From Sphingobacterium olei (GTDB taxonomy: Bacteria; Bacteroidota; Bacteroidia; Sphingobacteriales; Sphingobacteriaceae), in the NCBI RefSeq assembly GCF_005048855.1, contig NZ_SUME01000002.1:415057-479056 (forward strand): a DNA stretch of 64,000 nucleotides, written 5' to 3'. A program made the position numbers and the translations under genes. The notes under the pieces are model-generated. The model was not told where the DNA came from. It was given only the letters and a program-made list of their open reading frames with translations, and ran no database searches. Positions within the stretch are counted from its first letter, which is position 1; each line of letters starts with the position of its first letter. This document shows, piece after piece, positions 1 to 8,235 of the stretch.

Positions 1-234
1 ACTAAACCGGTTCCAACCGAACTGAGTACAAACGAAGAAACCGAAAGTAAAGCTTCCGAAGAAGCTCCTGAAACCAGTAAACCTACAGGCTTCAAACCTC
101 GCTTCAAAGCGGGTGTAACTAAACCGGTTCCAACCGAACTGAGTACAAACGAAGAAACCGAAAGTAAAGCTTCCGAAGAAGCTCCTGAAACCAGTAAACC
201 TACAGGCTTCAAACCTCGCTTCAAAGCGGGTGTA
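1..234 (+). repeat. Perfect 117-bp tandem repeat, two full copies in view
   Basis: Positions 1-117 and 118-234 are identical base for base, and a third copy begins at 235 but diverges after ten bases. The period is 39 codons, so gain or loss of a unit keeps the frame. The array probably continues to the left of the window. Identity at synonymous positions points to recent expansion or ongoing homogenisation. Confidence 0.95.
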
Positions 235-279
235 ACTAAACCGGCGACAGACTCCGATACAAAAAAAAATGATCAATAA
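1..279 (+). CDS. C-terminal end of a protein built of 39-residue repeats (partial)
   Basis: The reading frame is open from the left edge and stops at TAA 277-279. It encodes two identical 39-residue units followed by the first three residues of a third (TKP) and a short tail ending NDQ. Each unit is hydrophilic, mixing an acidic Ser/Glu/Thr-rich half with a basic aromatic half (TGFKPRFKAGV), so the region is probably disordered or a linker. The N-terminal part that would identify the protein is outside the window, and I do not recognise the family. The next gene starts 14 bases downstream of the stop, so the two may be co-transcribed. Confidence 0.7.
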   Translation, partial: TKPVPTELSTNEETESKASEEAPETSKPTGFKPRFKAGVTKPVPTELSTNEETESKASEEAPETSKPTGFKPRFKAGVTKPATDSDTKKNDQ

Positions 280-293
280 TAAAACACATACTC

Positions 294-1037
294 ATGCTTA
301 AAGAAGAAAGACAAGCCTACATCGTTCATCAAATAAATCTGCACAATAAAGTACTTTCATCGGATCTAAGTGTTCAACTGAATGTTTCCGAAGATACTAT
401 TCGTAGAGACCTGAATGAGTTGGCCGAAAACGGACAAGTAATCAAAGTATATGGCGGCGCACTTTCAAAATCTTTTCAATTCCCTTTCCAAGAAGGAAAC
501 GTATATGCAAAAGAGGGTAAAAAAGAAATTGCGAGCAAAGCACTATCATTGATCACCAACGGCATGACTGTTTTAATTGGAGGGGGCACAACAATGATAG
601 AATTAGCTCGCCTTATTCCGAATGACATACAATGTACTTTCTTTACAATCAGTCCTCTGGTGGCGCTCGAATTAGCTGAAAAGGAGAACATCGAAGTTAT
701 TCTAATTGGCGGTAAGCTATCTAGAAACACGAATATCGTCACCGGTTCACAGGTAATTAACGAACTCGCAGACATACGTGTCGATCTCTGTTTATTGGGC
801 ACCAACAGCCTTTCTGTCGAAGAGGGTATTACCGATTCAGATTGGGAAGTTGTACAGATCAAACGTGCGATGATCAAATGTTCTAAACATGTTGCGATTT
901 TAAGTATCGCGGAAAAACTGAATTCCAATCAAAAGATGCGTGTAGCACCGCTTAAAGATGTAAGCTATTTAGTTACTGATTTATCGCCTTCTGACAAGTC
1001 ATTAAAAGAATTTGAAAAGTACTTGTCCGTTATATAG
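294..1037 (+). CDS. DeoR/GlpR-family transcriptional regulator
   Basis: This 247-residue protein has the standard DeoR layout. A winged helix-turn-helix occupies about residues 5-57, with the family-typical 'SEDTIRRDLNELAENGQVIK' recognition segment. A sugar-phosphate-sensing DeoRC domain occupies about 75-235, with the 'GGGTTMIELA' phosphate-binding loop and a 'GTNSLSVEEGITD' segment. Such proteins usually repress sugar catabolism genes and are released by a phosphorylated sugar. Its target cannot be told from the sequence: it lies 14 bases after the repeat-protein stop and just before a polysaccharide flippase. The ATG start fits the family N-terminus. Confidence 0.9.
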   Translation: MLKEERQAYIVHQINLHNKVLSSDLSVQLNVSEDTIRRDLNELAENGQVIKVYGGALSKSFQFPFQEGNVYAKEGKKEIASKALSLITNGMTVLIGGGTTMIELARLIPNDIQCTFFTISPLVALELAEKENIEVILIGGKLSRNTNIVTGSQVINELADIRVDLCLLGTNSLSVEEGITDSDWEVVQIKRAMIKCSKHVAILSIAEKLNSNQKMRVAPLKDVSYLVTDLSPSDKSLKEFEKYLSVI

Positions 1038-1075
1038 CAACGGAATTTTCTAATGGAGAGCTTATTATTTAGATC

Positions 1076-2524
1076 GTGAACGAAGAAGAAAATTCACTAA
1101 AGAAAAAGACACTAAAAAATTTTTTTTGGAGTGGCTCAAGCAATTTAGTCCTTCAGATACTAACTTTAGCCTTTGGGATCTTCTTATCTCGAATTCTTTC
1201 TCCCACGGAGTACGGAATTGTAGGAATGGTCCTTATTTTTACGTTAGTTGCCACTTCAATTCAGGAATCCGGATTTTTAACAGCATTAATCAATAGGAAA
1301 GTCATTGATAAAAGAGACTACAATTCCATATTTTGGTTCAATGTTTCTTTAGGTACATTCCTCTATATTTCTCTTTATTTTCTTGCACCTACTATAGCCG
1401 CTTTTTTTGATGAGCCGAGAATCGTTTCCTTGGCACGATATTGTTTTATTACTATTCTATTTTCTAGTTTTTCCGTCGCTCAAAATGCATATTTACTTAA
1501 AAACCAACAAATAAAGCATCGTGCCTTCGCTGCAATAACCGGATCTATTATATCCAATGTTGCCGGGATTACACTTGCGCTGCTTGGCTATAGCTATTGG
1601 GCATATGCAAGCATCAATGTCGTGTACCAATTTATCGTCATGCTGTTATTCTGGCACTATTCCGCCTTCAGACCAGTTTTTACATTCAGTCTGACACCTA
1701 TTAAAGAAATGGCTCCGTTCAGCTTAAATATACTAACTACTAATATTGTGAGCCAGATCAGCAATAATATTTTTGCGCCCTTATTGGGAAAGTTTTATAA
1801 TACCATTGATGTCGGGAACTACACACAGGGAAATAAATGGACAACGACAAGCCAATCCGTAATATCGGGAATGCTCCAGAACATAACGCAAGTTCTATTA
1901 TCCGAGGTCAGGGATTCCAAAGAACGCCATAATCGGATATTTATTAAGTTAGTAGATTTCACCTGTTTCATCGCCTTTCCCTGCATGTTTATATTATCAT
2001 TATCTGCCCAAGACCTCATTGTAATTTTGATTACGGAGAAATGGATTGAAAGCGCTGTATTTTTACAGTTCCTTACATTGGTCTCTCCCTTTTTGATCGT
2101 ATCGATTTTGTACACACAGTTGATATTAAGTAGTGGAAAGTCCGACATTTACCGAACTATAACCATCTCGCTCTGTTTATTACAGATCGCTCTACAGCTG
2201 ATAATTTACCCCTATGGCATAACAACAATGATTGCAGGTTATGCCGTTCTAAATATAATTTGGTTATTGGTTTGGCAGCACTATGTTTGCAAGATCACCT
2301 CAATTCCTTATTCGCTTCTATTCAACATGGTGGGGAAATACAGCTTAATAACAGCCTGCGTTATATTAGCAACTCACTTCATCACCTTAAATATCGACCT
2401 TATTTATTTCCGCTTTATAAGTAAAATTTTCATTGCAGGTGGTATATATATTGGAATAATGTATTTGCTAAAAGCAGAAGCATTGAAAGAGGCGTTGGAA
2501 ATAATAAAAAAAAGAAAAATATAA
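1076..2524 (+). CDS. Polysaccharide/lipopolysaccharide flippase of the MOP superfamily (Wzx/WzxC-like)
   Basis: This is a 482-residue integral membrane protein with about 12 to 14 predicted helices. The N-terminal signature 'FFWSGSSNLVLQILTLAFGI' followed by 'SRILSPTEYGIVGM' is typical of the Polysacc_synt_3 / WzxC family. Members move lipid-linked oligosaccharides or exopolysaccharide units across the inner membrane. The start is GTG at 1076; an ATG at 1053 is out of frame and stops after eight codons. The methyltransferase and two glycosyltransferases that follow on the same strand support a role in surface-glycan assembly. The substrate is unknown. Confidence 0.88.
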   Translation: MNEEENSLKKKTLKNFFWSGSSNLVLQILTLAFGIFLSRILSPTEYGIVGMVLIFTLVATSIQESGFLTALINRKVIDKRDYNSIFWFNVSLGTFLYISLYFLAPTIAAFFDEPRIVSLARYCFITILFSSFSVAQNAYLLKNQQIKHRAFAAITGSIISNVAGITLALLGYSYWAYASINVVYQFIVMLLFWHYSAFRPVFTFSLTPIKEMAPFSLNILTTNIVSQISNNIFAPLLGKFYNTIDVGNYTQGNKWTTTSQSVISGMLQNITQVLLSEVRDSKERHNRIFIKLVDFTCFIAFPCMFILSLSAQDLIVILITEKWIESAVFLQFLTLVSPFLIVSILYTQLILSSGKSDIYRTITISLCLLQIALQLIIYPYGITTMIAGYAVLNIIWLLVWQHYVCKITSIPYSLLFNMVGKYSLITACVILATHFITLNIDLIYFRFISKIFIAGGIYIGIMYLLKAEALKEALEIIKKRKI

Positions 2525-2672
2525 AAACATCAATTATTATTATTTTTAAAACAAAGCCCTAGATTCTAAACATACAATGATATCTGTACTCAGCTAGACT
2601 TATAAAAAGTAACGACACTATTTTACGTTTTACATCAACTCATTTTAGTGTGTTAATTTTTGTATAAACGAG

Positions 2673-2708
2673 AAAAATAGGAATTTTGTCGGCGAAATCC
2701 CTATTTTT
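2673..2708 (+). terminator. Hairpin with A-tract and T-tract, probable terminator after the flippase
   Basis: AAAAATAGG at 2673-2681 pairs with CCTATTTTT at 2700-2708. The stem continues inward as ATTT/AAAT around a G/C-rich loop (TGTCGGCG). The flanking A and T runs make it look like a bidirectional intrinsic terminator. The loop segment TCGGCGAA is itself mirrored by TTCGCCGA at 2741-2748, which would give an alternative fold. Confidence 0.55.
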
Positions 2709-2762
2709 ACTTGACATTTTTGAATTAATGTTAAGACATATTCGCCGAAAAATAGATCGCTA

Positions 2763-3398
2763 ATGAAAAAAAAATACAAAAACCTCTTCAATCTAAGACT
2801 AATGCGAGGCATCATCAGTCTAGCTATAAAAGGCTATTTATTCGAAAAAGGTTGGAATCGATCTTACATTAAACGACAGTCTATCACCAATGAAGGTCAG
2901 GTAATTCCGTGGCTAACATATTCTTTTTTAGATTTCATTGAAAAACGGCTCTCCAATGAGCTGATATTTTTTGAATTTGGTTCCGGGAATTCTACACTAT
3001 ATTTTTCAAAACATGTAAAAAATATTTATTCCATTGAACATGATAAATTCTGGTTTGAAACGATAAAGTCAGACATTCCTAAAAACGTCACTCTTAATTA
3101 TGTATCAATTGAAAATGGAGAATACGAGGCTACTCCTTTAAGACAAAATGTTCATTATGACATCATTTTAATAGATGGTCGCAACCGAGTATCCTGTATT
3201 AAGAATGCGGTCCAAAGACTAACTAAATCGGGGGTCATTATTTTTGATGACAGTGAGAGGGCAAAATACGCAGAAATTTTTCCTTTAATGGAATCTCTGG
3301 GCTTTAAACACATTCCTTTTACCGGAATCGCTATTGGAGCTATTCATGGGAAAACCACATCCTTATTCTACCGATCTAATAATTGTTTAGGAGTATAA
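2763..3398 (+). CDS. Class I SAM-dependent methyltransferase, glycan-cluster type
   Basis: The 211-residue protein shows the Rossmann-fold methyltransferase motifs in order: SAM-binding loop 'EFGSGNSTLYF' at about 71-81, acidic motif 'IEHD' at 91-94 and 'DIILIDGR' at 133-140, then 'IIFDD' at 159-163. No substrate-defining domain is visible. Position between a flippase and glycosyltransferases suggests it modifies a sugar or lipid-linked glycan. It is preceded by about 240 bases containing a probable terminator, so it may begin its own transcript. An assignment more precise than methyltransferase is not supported. Confidence 0.8.
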   Translation: MKKKYKNLFNLRLMRGIISLAIKGYLFEKGWNRSYIKRQSITNEGQVIPWLTYSFLDFIEKRLSNELIFFEFGSGNSTLYFSKHVKNIYSIEHDKFWFETIKSDIPKNVTLNYVSIENGEYEATPLRQNVHYDIILIDGRNRVSCIKNAVQRLTKSGVIIFDDSERAKYAEIFPLMESLGFKHIPFTGIAIGAIHGKTTSLFYRSNNCLGV

Positions 3399-3520
3399 AT
3401 GTCTGTCGGTGGCTTTCTTAATCGTTTAAACTCCTATTCTTAAGAATGTTTCTATTTTGAATTATTGTAATTGCAAATTATTATTTTGATTTTTATAACA
3501 ATAAAAAGTAATTCCAAATT

Positions 3521-4435
3521 ATGCAGGATTTAAGTCCCATAATACTTTTTGTATACAATCGTCCTTGGCATACAAAAGAAACACTAAATACATTAGAAAA
3601 AAGCAATCTTGCTAAAGACTCCATCTTGTATATTTTTTCGGATGGGGCTAAAACATCTAAACAGGATGAGAAAGTTAATGAAGTCCGAAGAATAATCAGG
3701 GAAGCATGGGGTTTTAAAAATATTTATGTCATTGAAAGAGAAAAAAACATCGGCTTGGCTGCTAATGTGATTGACGGCGTTTCTACAATAATTCAAAAAC
3801 ATAAACGGGCTATTATCTTAGAAGATGACGTATTACTAAGTCCCCATGCGCTGCAGTACTTTAACGATGCATTGAGATTATATGTTAATGAAGAAAAAGT
3901 AATGCATATTGGCAGTTATATGTATAATATTGACAAGACGGGCCTCGACGAGACCTTCTTCACAAGATTGGTTTCCAGTCAAGCATGGGCTACATGGGAT
4001 CGGGCCTGGCAACATTTTGAACCCGATACTGAAAAGTTAATCGCGCAATTCAATCGGAAAAAGGTAAAGGCCTTTTCATTTGAACATAGCATGAATTTCT
4101 GGCGTCAGATTAATCTTCAACGAAAAGGTCTGATTAACTCCTGGGCAGTACGGTGGTATGCCTCCGTCTTTTTACAAGGAGGTCTAGGATTACAATGCTC
4201 GTCCTCGTTAATTACCAATATTGGGCATGATGGTACAGGTATACATTCCGCAATTAGCGATATGTTTGATACCGAAGTAAAAAAGGACAAAGTAACGCAT
4301 TTTCCAGCTGCTATAGTAGAAAATGTACAAGGTTACCATGCGTTGAAATATTTCTTCAAACATAGGAAAGGTTCCCTAATGGATCGATTGAAAAGATGGT
4401 TAAAAAACAAATTACATAATCTTTCCACACGATGA
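3521..4435 (+). CDS. Glycosyltransferase, GNT-I-like / family 2 fold
   Basis: The 304-residue protein begins 'SPIILFVYNRPWHTKETL', a nucleotide-sugar transferase N-terminus seen in bacterial proteins related to the GNT-I (PF03071) group and to GT2. A metal-binding 'EDD' triad lies at 101-103 in 'IILEDDVLLSP'. A conserved 'SQAWATWDRAW' segment follows in the acceptor half. There are no membrane helices, so it acts in the cytoplasm. Its last four bases overlap the start of the next glycosyltransferase (ATGA), indicating translational coupling within a surface-polysaccharide operon. Confidence 0.8.
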   Translation: MQDLSPIILFVYNRPWHTKETLNTLEKSNLAKDSILYIFSDGAKTSKQDEKVNEVRRIIREAWGFKNIYVIEREKNIGLAANVIDGVSTIIQKHKRAIILEDDVLLSPHALQYFNDALRLYVNEEKVMHIGSYMYNIDKTGLDETFFTRLVSSQAWATWDRAWQHFEPDTEKLIAQFNRKKVKAFSFEHSMNFWRQINLQRKGLINSWAVRWYASVFLQGGLGLQCSSSLITNIGHDGTGIHSAISDMFDTEVKKDKVTHFPAAIVENVQGYHALKYFFKHRKGSLMDRLKRWLKNKLHNLSTR

Positions 4436-5184
4436 AATATCCTTTAGTTTCCATTATAACTATAGTTTACAATAACGTTCGGGATATCGAATACACCATA
4501 AAATCCGTACTTGAGCAGACGTATAAAAATATAGAATACATTATCGTGGATGGCGCATCTACGGACAGCACTCTTGATATAATCAAGACATATAAAGATC
4601 GGATATCGAAAGTTATTTCGGAAAAAGACAATGGTATCTATGATGCCATGAATAAAGGTTTAATGGCCGCAACGGGCGATTATGTTCTATTTTTGAATTC
4701 AGGAGATGAACTGTTCGATTTAAATACGATCCAACAAATTGTAGAAAAAGGAAATAATGCGGATATTATCTACGGCGAAACTAAACTCGTGGACGAGCAA
4801 CGTCATATCGTTGGTGATCGCAGACATGCAGCTCCCAAAACATTTGATTGGAAATCATTCCGTTATGGCATGAATGTGTGCCATCAAGCTATCTATGTGA
4901 AACGGACGATTGCAGAACCCTATGACCAGCAATATCAATTGAGTGCAGATATCGATTGGGTAATACGCGCTGCAAAAAAGGCTAAAACTACGGTAAATAT
5001 TCATCAATATGTAGCGAAGTATTTGGTGGGTGGTATATCGCAGAAGAGACATCAACAAAGCCTCAAAGAACGTTACCAAATTTTAAAAAAACACTACGGA
5101 ACAATTCCAAACTTTATAAATCACTGCATCATTGCATTCCGCCTACTCAAACACCGCATCATACATGGCAAAACAAGAGAATGA
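4432..5184 (+). CDS. Glycosyltransferase family 2 (WcaE/colanic-acid type)
   Basis: This is a compact 250-residue GT-A enzyme. It has 'VSIITIVYNN' at the N-terminus, the nucleotide-binding 'VDGASTDST' at 39-47, the 'DNGIYDAMNKG' segment at 66-76 and the metal-site region 'LNSGDE' at 88-93. The pattern is that of small GT2 enzymes in colanic-acid and capsule clusters that add one sugar to a lipid-linked acceptor. It overlaps the previous gene by four bases and is itself overlapped by the following small gene. Donor and acceptor cannot be deduced. Confidence 0.88.
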   Translation: MKYPLVSIITIVYNNVRDIEYTIKSVLEQTYKNIEYIIVDGASTDSTLDIIKTYKDRISKVISEKDNGIYDAMNKGLMAATGDYVLFLNSGDELFDLNTIQQIVEKGNNADIIYGETKLVDEQRHIVGDRRHAAPKTFDWKSFRYGMNVCHQAIYVKRTIAEPYDQQYQLSADIDWVIRAAKKAKTTVNIHQYVAKYLVGGISQKRHQQSLKERYQILKKHYGTIPNFINHCIIAFRLLKHRIIHGKTRE

Positions 5185-5401
5185 TTTTTTTAATCCTGAA
5201 TTACTAATAGAGCTAGCGAATTCGAAAATGCCATTTGGAAAATATCAAGGATGGTTACTATGCCGTTTGCCGGAACCTTACTTAGTATGGTTTCATAAAA
5301 AAGGATTCCCTCCAGGAAAACTAGGAATCCAACTGGCTACGCTATATGAAATCAAATTGAATGGTCTTGAGTATCTCTTAACGCCTCTAATTAAGAAGTA
5401 A
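5165..5401 (+). CDS. Small DUF3820-family protein
   Basis: The 78-residue protein carries the DUF3820 signature: 'MPFGKYQGWLLCRLPEPYLVWF' in two halves, followed by a 'KGFPPGKLG' loop. Members are found in many bacteria as stand-alone proteins of unknown biochemical role. A longer frame opens at 5132, but its first 11 residues come from the overlapping glycosyltransferase DNA and do not resemble the family, so ATG 5165 is preferred. It overlaps the upstream gene by 20 bases and is probably co-transcribed. Confidence 0.75.
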   Translation: MAKQENDFFNPELLIELANSKMPFGKYQGWLLCRLPEPYLVWFHKKGFPPGKLGIQLATLYEIKLNGLEYLLTPLIKK

Positions 5402-5412
5402 TATTTTTTTCC

Positions 5413-5420
5413 TAACTTTG
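5413..5420 (+). promoter_or_regulatory. Bacteroidota -7 box (TAACTTTG) for trhO
   Basis: TAACTTTG matches the Bacteroidota -7 consensus TAnnTTTG and lies 52 bases before the trhO ATG. No clear -33 TTG is seen at the usual distance. Confidence 0.5.
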
Positions 5421-5472
5421 TTGGTAGAAATTTTTAACATTAAACGCCGTTTGCAGCGGTATCAATGAAAAT

Positions 5473-6453
5473 ATGGCACAATATCAAACATTGCTGTACT
5501 ACTGTTACAGCCCTATCGAACATGCAGAACAGTTTGCTGCAGATCATTTAGAATTTTGTAAATCACTAGGCTTAGTTGGTCGAATTATCGTTGCCGATGA
5601 GGGGTTAAATGGCACAGTGTCTGGCACACCAACAGCTTGTCAGGCTTACATGGATGCCATACACGCGGATACCCGTTTTGCAAAAACAGATTTTAAAATT
5701 GACGAAGTAGAAGAACCTTCCTTTATTAAAATGCATTGCCGCTACAAATCTGAGATCGTACACTCCGGACTTCGAAATCCTGAAATCATTGATCCAAACA
5801 AACAAACCGGTATACATTTGGAACCCACCGAGTTTATGGAGATGAAAGACCGTGATGATGTAGTCGTACTGGATGTGAGATCAAATTACGAACACAACGT
5901 AGGTCGCTTTAAAAATGCAGTAACTCTAGACATCGAAAATTTTCGGGAATTTCCAGAGAAAGTTAAAGAACTGGAGCAATACAAGGGCAAAAAGATTTTG
6001 ACCTACTGTACGGGAGGGATCAAATGTGAAAAAGCTTCTGCTCTCCTACTACAAGAAGGATTTGAAGAAGTATATCAGTTGCATGGCGGAATTATCAAAT
6101 ATGGCAAAGAGGCAGGCGGCAAAGACTTTGAAGGGAAGTGCTATGTTTTTGATAACCGAGTGACAGTTGATATTAATAACGTAAACCCTGTCGTCGTTTC
6201 CACGTGTAGAAACTGTGGTACAACAACTCCCAAAATGATAAACTGTGCAAACGCGGAATGCAACGAGCACTTTACGCAATGTGATGAATGCGGGTGGGAA
6301 ATGGAAGGCTGTTGCTCAGACAAGTGCAAATCAAATCCACACAAACGAGAATATGACGGAACAGGGTATTATGTAAAAGTGCCTCAACCGGTAAATCTTG
6401 AAAAAATAAGCAAGCGCAAGCATAAAAAATTCCCTTCTAAAGAGCAAGCGTAA
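5473..6453 (+). CDS. trhO: tRNA uridine(34) hydroxylase (rhodanese-type, YceA)
   Basis: The 326-residue protein has an N-terminal acylphosphatase-like domain (about 1-95, with 'GRIIVADEGLNGTVSG'). A rhodanese domain follows, with catalytic Cys179 in 'LTYCTGGIKCEKAS'. The C-terminus is cysteine-rich (CRNCG, CDECGWEMEGCCSDKC) and probably binds metal. This is the TrhO layout. TrhO hydroxylates uridine 34 of tRNAs to ho5U using prephenate-pathway chemistry and oxygen. Length and motif order match the family. It appears to be a single-gene transcript facing trmB. Confidence 0.93.
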   Translation: MAQYQTLLYYCYSPIEHAEQFAADHLEFCKSLGLVGRIIVADEGLNGTVSGTPTACQAYMDAIHADTRFAKTDFKIDEVEEPSFIKMHCRYKSEIVHSGLRNPEIIDPNKQTGIHLEPTEFMEMKDRDDVVVLDVRSNYEHNVGRFKNAVTLDIENFREFPEKVKELEQYKGKKILTYCTGGIKCEKASALLLQEGFEEVYQLHGGIIKYGKEAGGKDFEGKCYVFDNRVTVDINNVNPVVVSTCRNCGTTTPKMINCANAECNEHFTQCDECGWEMEGCCSDKCKSNPHKREYDGTGYYVKVPQPVNLEKISKRKHKKFPSKEQA

Positions 6454-6479
6454 TCAAAAGGGGCTGTATCAAAAGAAAA

Positions 6480-6567
6480 CGTCATCGCGAGAAGGAACAA
6501 TAACAACGAAGCAATCTATATTCACGTATTAAAAAAGGTTGCCGCCTCGTGCCTCCTCGCAGTGACG
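6480..6567. repeat. Imperfect inverted repeat, REP/MITE-like element
   Basis: CGTCATCGCGAGAAGG at 6480-6495 is mirrored by CCTCCTCGCAGTGACG at 6552-6567, with 13 of 16 positions matching. Between the arms lies a GAAGCAATCT segment. Dispersed palindromes with CGTCAnnGCGAGG arms and a GAAGCAATCT core occur in several bacterial genomes. Its place between two convergent genes fits a small non-autonomous repeat. Confidence 0.5.
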
Positions 6568-6596
6568 ATGATGTCTTACTTACGAAAGCACCTTGG

Positions 6597-7250
6597 TTAT
6601 TTTTTAAATTTCCACTGAACATAATTTATATTTTTATCAACAGCGAGATATTTTCGTTCATAATATGTTTTAATAGACAATACCTCATCTACTAAATCCG
6701 ACTTGTACAGATCCGTTGTTTCTCTATTTTTAGGAGCTTCTAATAACGTTAATTGTTCCAGTGTATAGGCATAAAATCCATCGTTGTCCGTTTTTAGATG
6801 CATCATCCCCTCTTCTTTAAGAACAAGCTGGTAACGCTCTAAAAACCTAGGATTTGTTAATCTTTTCTTTTCTCTGCTATCCTGCGGTTGCGGATCAGGG
6901 AATGTAATCCATATTTCCGACACTTCATTTTCTGTAAAAAATTCTAAGATTTTCTCAATTTGAATACGCAAAAATCCCACATTGGCAATTCCTTCCTCCA
7001 AAGCCGTTTTTGCACCTCTCCAAATACGGTTTCCTTTGTAATCTATTCCGATAAAGTTTCTGTCCGGGAATAGTTTTGCTAAATTCACGGTATATTCCCC
7101 TTTGCCACATGCCAATTCCAAAACTAAAGGTTTATCATTTCCGAAGAACTCGGAAGACCATTTTCCTTTATATCCCAAACCTTCGTCCAATTGAACAACA
7201 TTTTTGAATGTCGCTACTTCTGCGAATTTTCTTAATTTATCCTTACCCAT
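6597..7250 (-). CDS. trmB: tRNA (guanine-N7-)-methyltransferase
   Basis: This is a 217-residue class I methyltransferase. It has the TrmB-specific SAM loop 'LELACGKGEYTVNLA' (about 44-58), 'FIGIDYKGNRIWRGAK' and the family signature 'WITFPDPQPQD' (about 114-124). A late 'LKTDNDGFYAYT' segment forms part of the tRNA-binding site. It makes m7G46 in the variable loop of tRNAs. The gene runs divergently from fcl, with overlapping promoter elements between them. Confidence 0.95.
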   Translation of the reverse strand: MGKDKLRKFAEVATFKNVVQLDEGLGYKGKWSSEFFGNDKPLVLELACGKGEYTVNLAKLFPDRNFIGIDYKGNRIWRGAKTALEEGIANVGFLRIQIEKILEFFTENEVSEIWITFPDPQPQDSREKKRLTNPRFLERYQLVLKEEGMMHLKTDNDGFYAYTLEQLTLLEAPKNRETTDLYKSDLVDEVLSIKTYYERKYLAVDKNINYVQWKFKK

Positions 7251-7266
7251 ACCAAATATTAAATCG

Positions 7267-7274
7267 CAAAAATA
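7267..7274 (-). promoter_or_regulatory. Minus-strand -7 box (TATTTTTG) for trmB
   Basis: On the minus strand TATTTTTG fits TAnnTTTG and ends 16 bases before the trmB ATG. It lies back to back with the fcl box at 7279-7286, so the two transcripts would start within about 30 bases of each other. Confidence 0.45.
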
Positions 7275-7278
7275 ACCT

Positions 7279-7286
7279 TATATTTG
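7279..7286 (+). promoter_or_regulatory. Plus-strand -7 box (TATATTTG) for fcl
   Basis: TATATTTG matches TAnnTTTG and lies 19 bases before the GTG start of fcl, which predicts a leader of only about 13 bases. No good -33 TTG is visible. Confidence 0.5.
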
Positions 7287-7305
7287 CAGGAATCAATAAT
7301 TTATC

Positions 7306-8235
7306 GTGGAAAAAGAAGCAAAAATATTTGTTGCAGGGCATAGAGGAATGGTCGGTTCAGCTATTCACCGCAGATTGATGGAATTGGGATATACCAACAT
7401 TCTAACCCGAACCTCTAAGGAGTTAGATCTTAGAAATCAAACTGAAGTTGCCTATTTTTTTGCTCAAGAAAAACCCCAATATGTTTTTCTAGCAGCCGCA
7501 AAAGTAGGCGGAATTATGGCTAATAATATTTACCGCGCTGATTTCATCTACGAAAATCTTGCTATTCAGAACAATGTTATCCATCAATCATATGTAAACA
7601 ACGTTCAAAAATTAATGTTTTTAGGTTCTTCGTGTATTTATCCTAAATTAGCGGCCCAGCCTCTTAAAGAAGATTATTTATTAACAGGCACGTTAGAACC
7701 TACTAATGAGCCTTATGCTATTGCAAAAATAGCCGGCATAAAAATGTGTGAATCCTATCGCGCCCAATACAATTGTAATTTCATTTCTGTCATGCCAACT
7801 AATTTATACGGCATAAATGACAATTACCATCCACAAAATTCTCACGTCTTGCCCGCTTTGATTCGTCGCTTTCACGAGGCGAAAGAAAACAACTTTCCTG
7901 AAGTTACCATTTGGGGCACAGGCACTCCCCTTCGTGAATTTCTGTTTTCCGAAGATCTTGCTGATGCCTGTATCTTTTTGATGAAAAACTATGATGGAGA
8001 ACAGTTCGTGAATATTGGAATTGGCCACGACATTAGTATCAAAGATCTCGCTTTACTTATAAAAGATCTCATCGGATATAAAGGTGAAATCACATTTGAT
8101 CCCTCCAAACCGGATGGCACGCCCCGCAAACTAATGGATGTGTCCAAACTTCATAGCCTGGGCTGGAAACACAAAATCCCTTTGGAAGAAGGGATTAAAC
8201 GTGCATACATTGATTTTAAAGAAAAAGAACTTTAA
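7306..8235 (+). CDS. fcl: GDP-L-fucose synthase
   Basis: This is a 309-residue extended short-chain dehydrogenase. The NADP-binding 'GHRGMVGSA' lies at about 11-19, the '[11 protein letters not shown]' segment near 65-75, Ser in 'LGSSCIYPK', and catalytic Tyr137/Lys141 in 'YAIAK'. It is an epimerase-reductase that makes GDP-L-fucose from GDP-4-keto-6-deoxymannose. The partner GDP-mannose dehydratase (gmd) is not in the window. The start is GTG at 7306, placing the nucleotide-binding motif at the usual distance. Its stop codon shares a TTAA with the convergent next gene. It may supply fucose to surface glycans. Confidence 0.93.
   Translation: MEKEAKIFVAGHRGMVGSAIHRRLMELGYTNILTRTSKELDLRNQTEVAYFFAQEKPQYVFLAAAKVGGIMANNIYRADFIYENLAIQNNVIHQSYVNNVQKLMFLGSSCIYPKLAAQPLKEDYLLTGTLEPTNEPYAIAKIAGIKMCESYRAQYNCNFISVMPTNLYGINDNYHPQNSHVLPALIRRFHEAKENNFPEVTIWGTGTPLREFLFSEDLADACIFLMKNYDGEQFVNIGIGHDISIKDLALLIKDLIGYKGEITFDPSKPDGTPRKLMDVSKLHSLGWKHKIPLEEGIKRAYIDFKEKEL

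Noticed and set aside
1..234. CRISPR array
   Set aside because: The repeat is coding, 117 bases long with no spacers between units, and no cas gene is present.
2613..2625. GACACTATTTTAC shared with 37714-37726
   Set aside because: A 13-base match between two places in a 64-kb AT-rich window is expected by chance.
3436..3447. Perfect palindrome ATTCTTAAGAAT between methyltransferase and glycosyltransferase
   Set aside because: A 12-base AT-rich palindrome is expected by chance in this much AT-rich DNA, and nothing else supports an operator.
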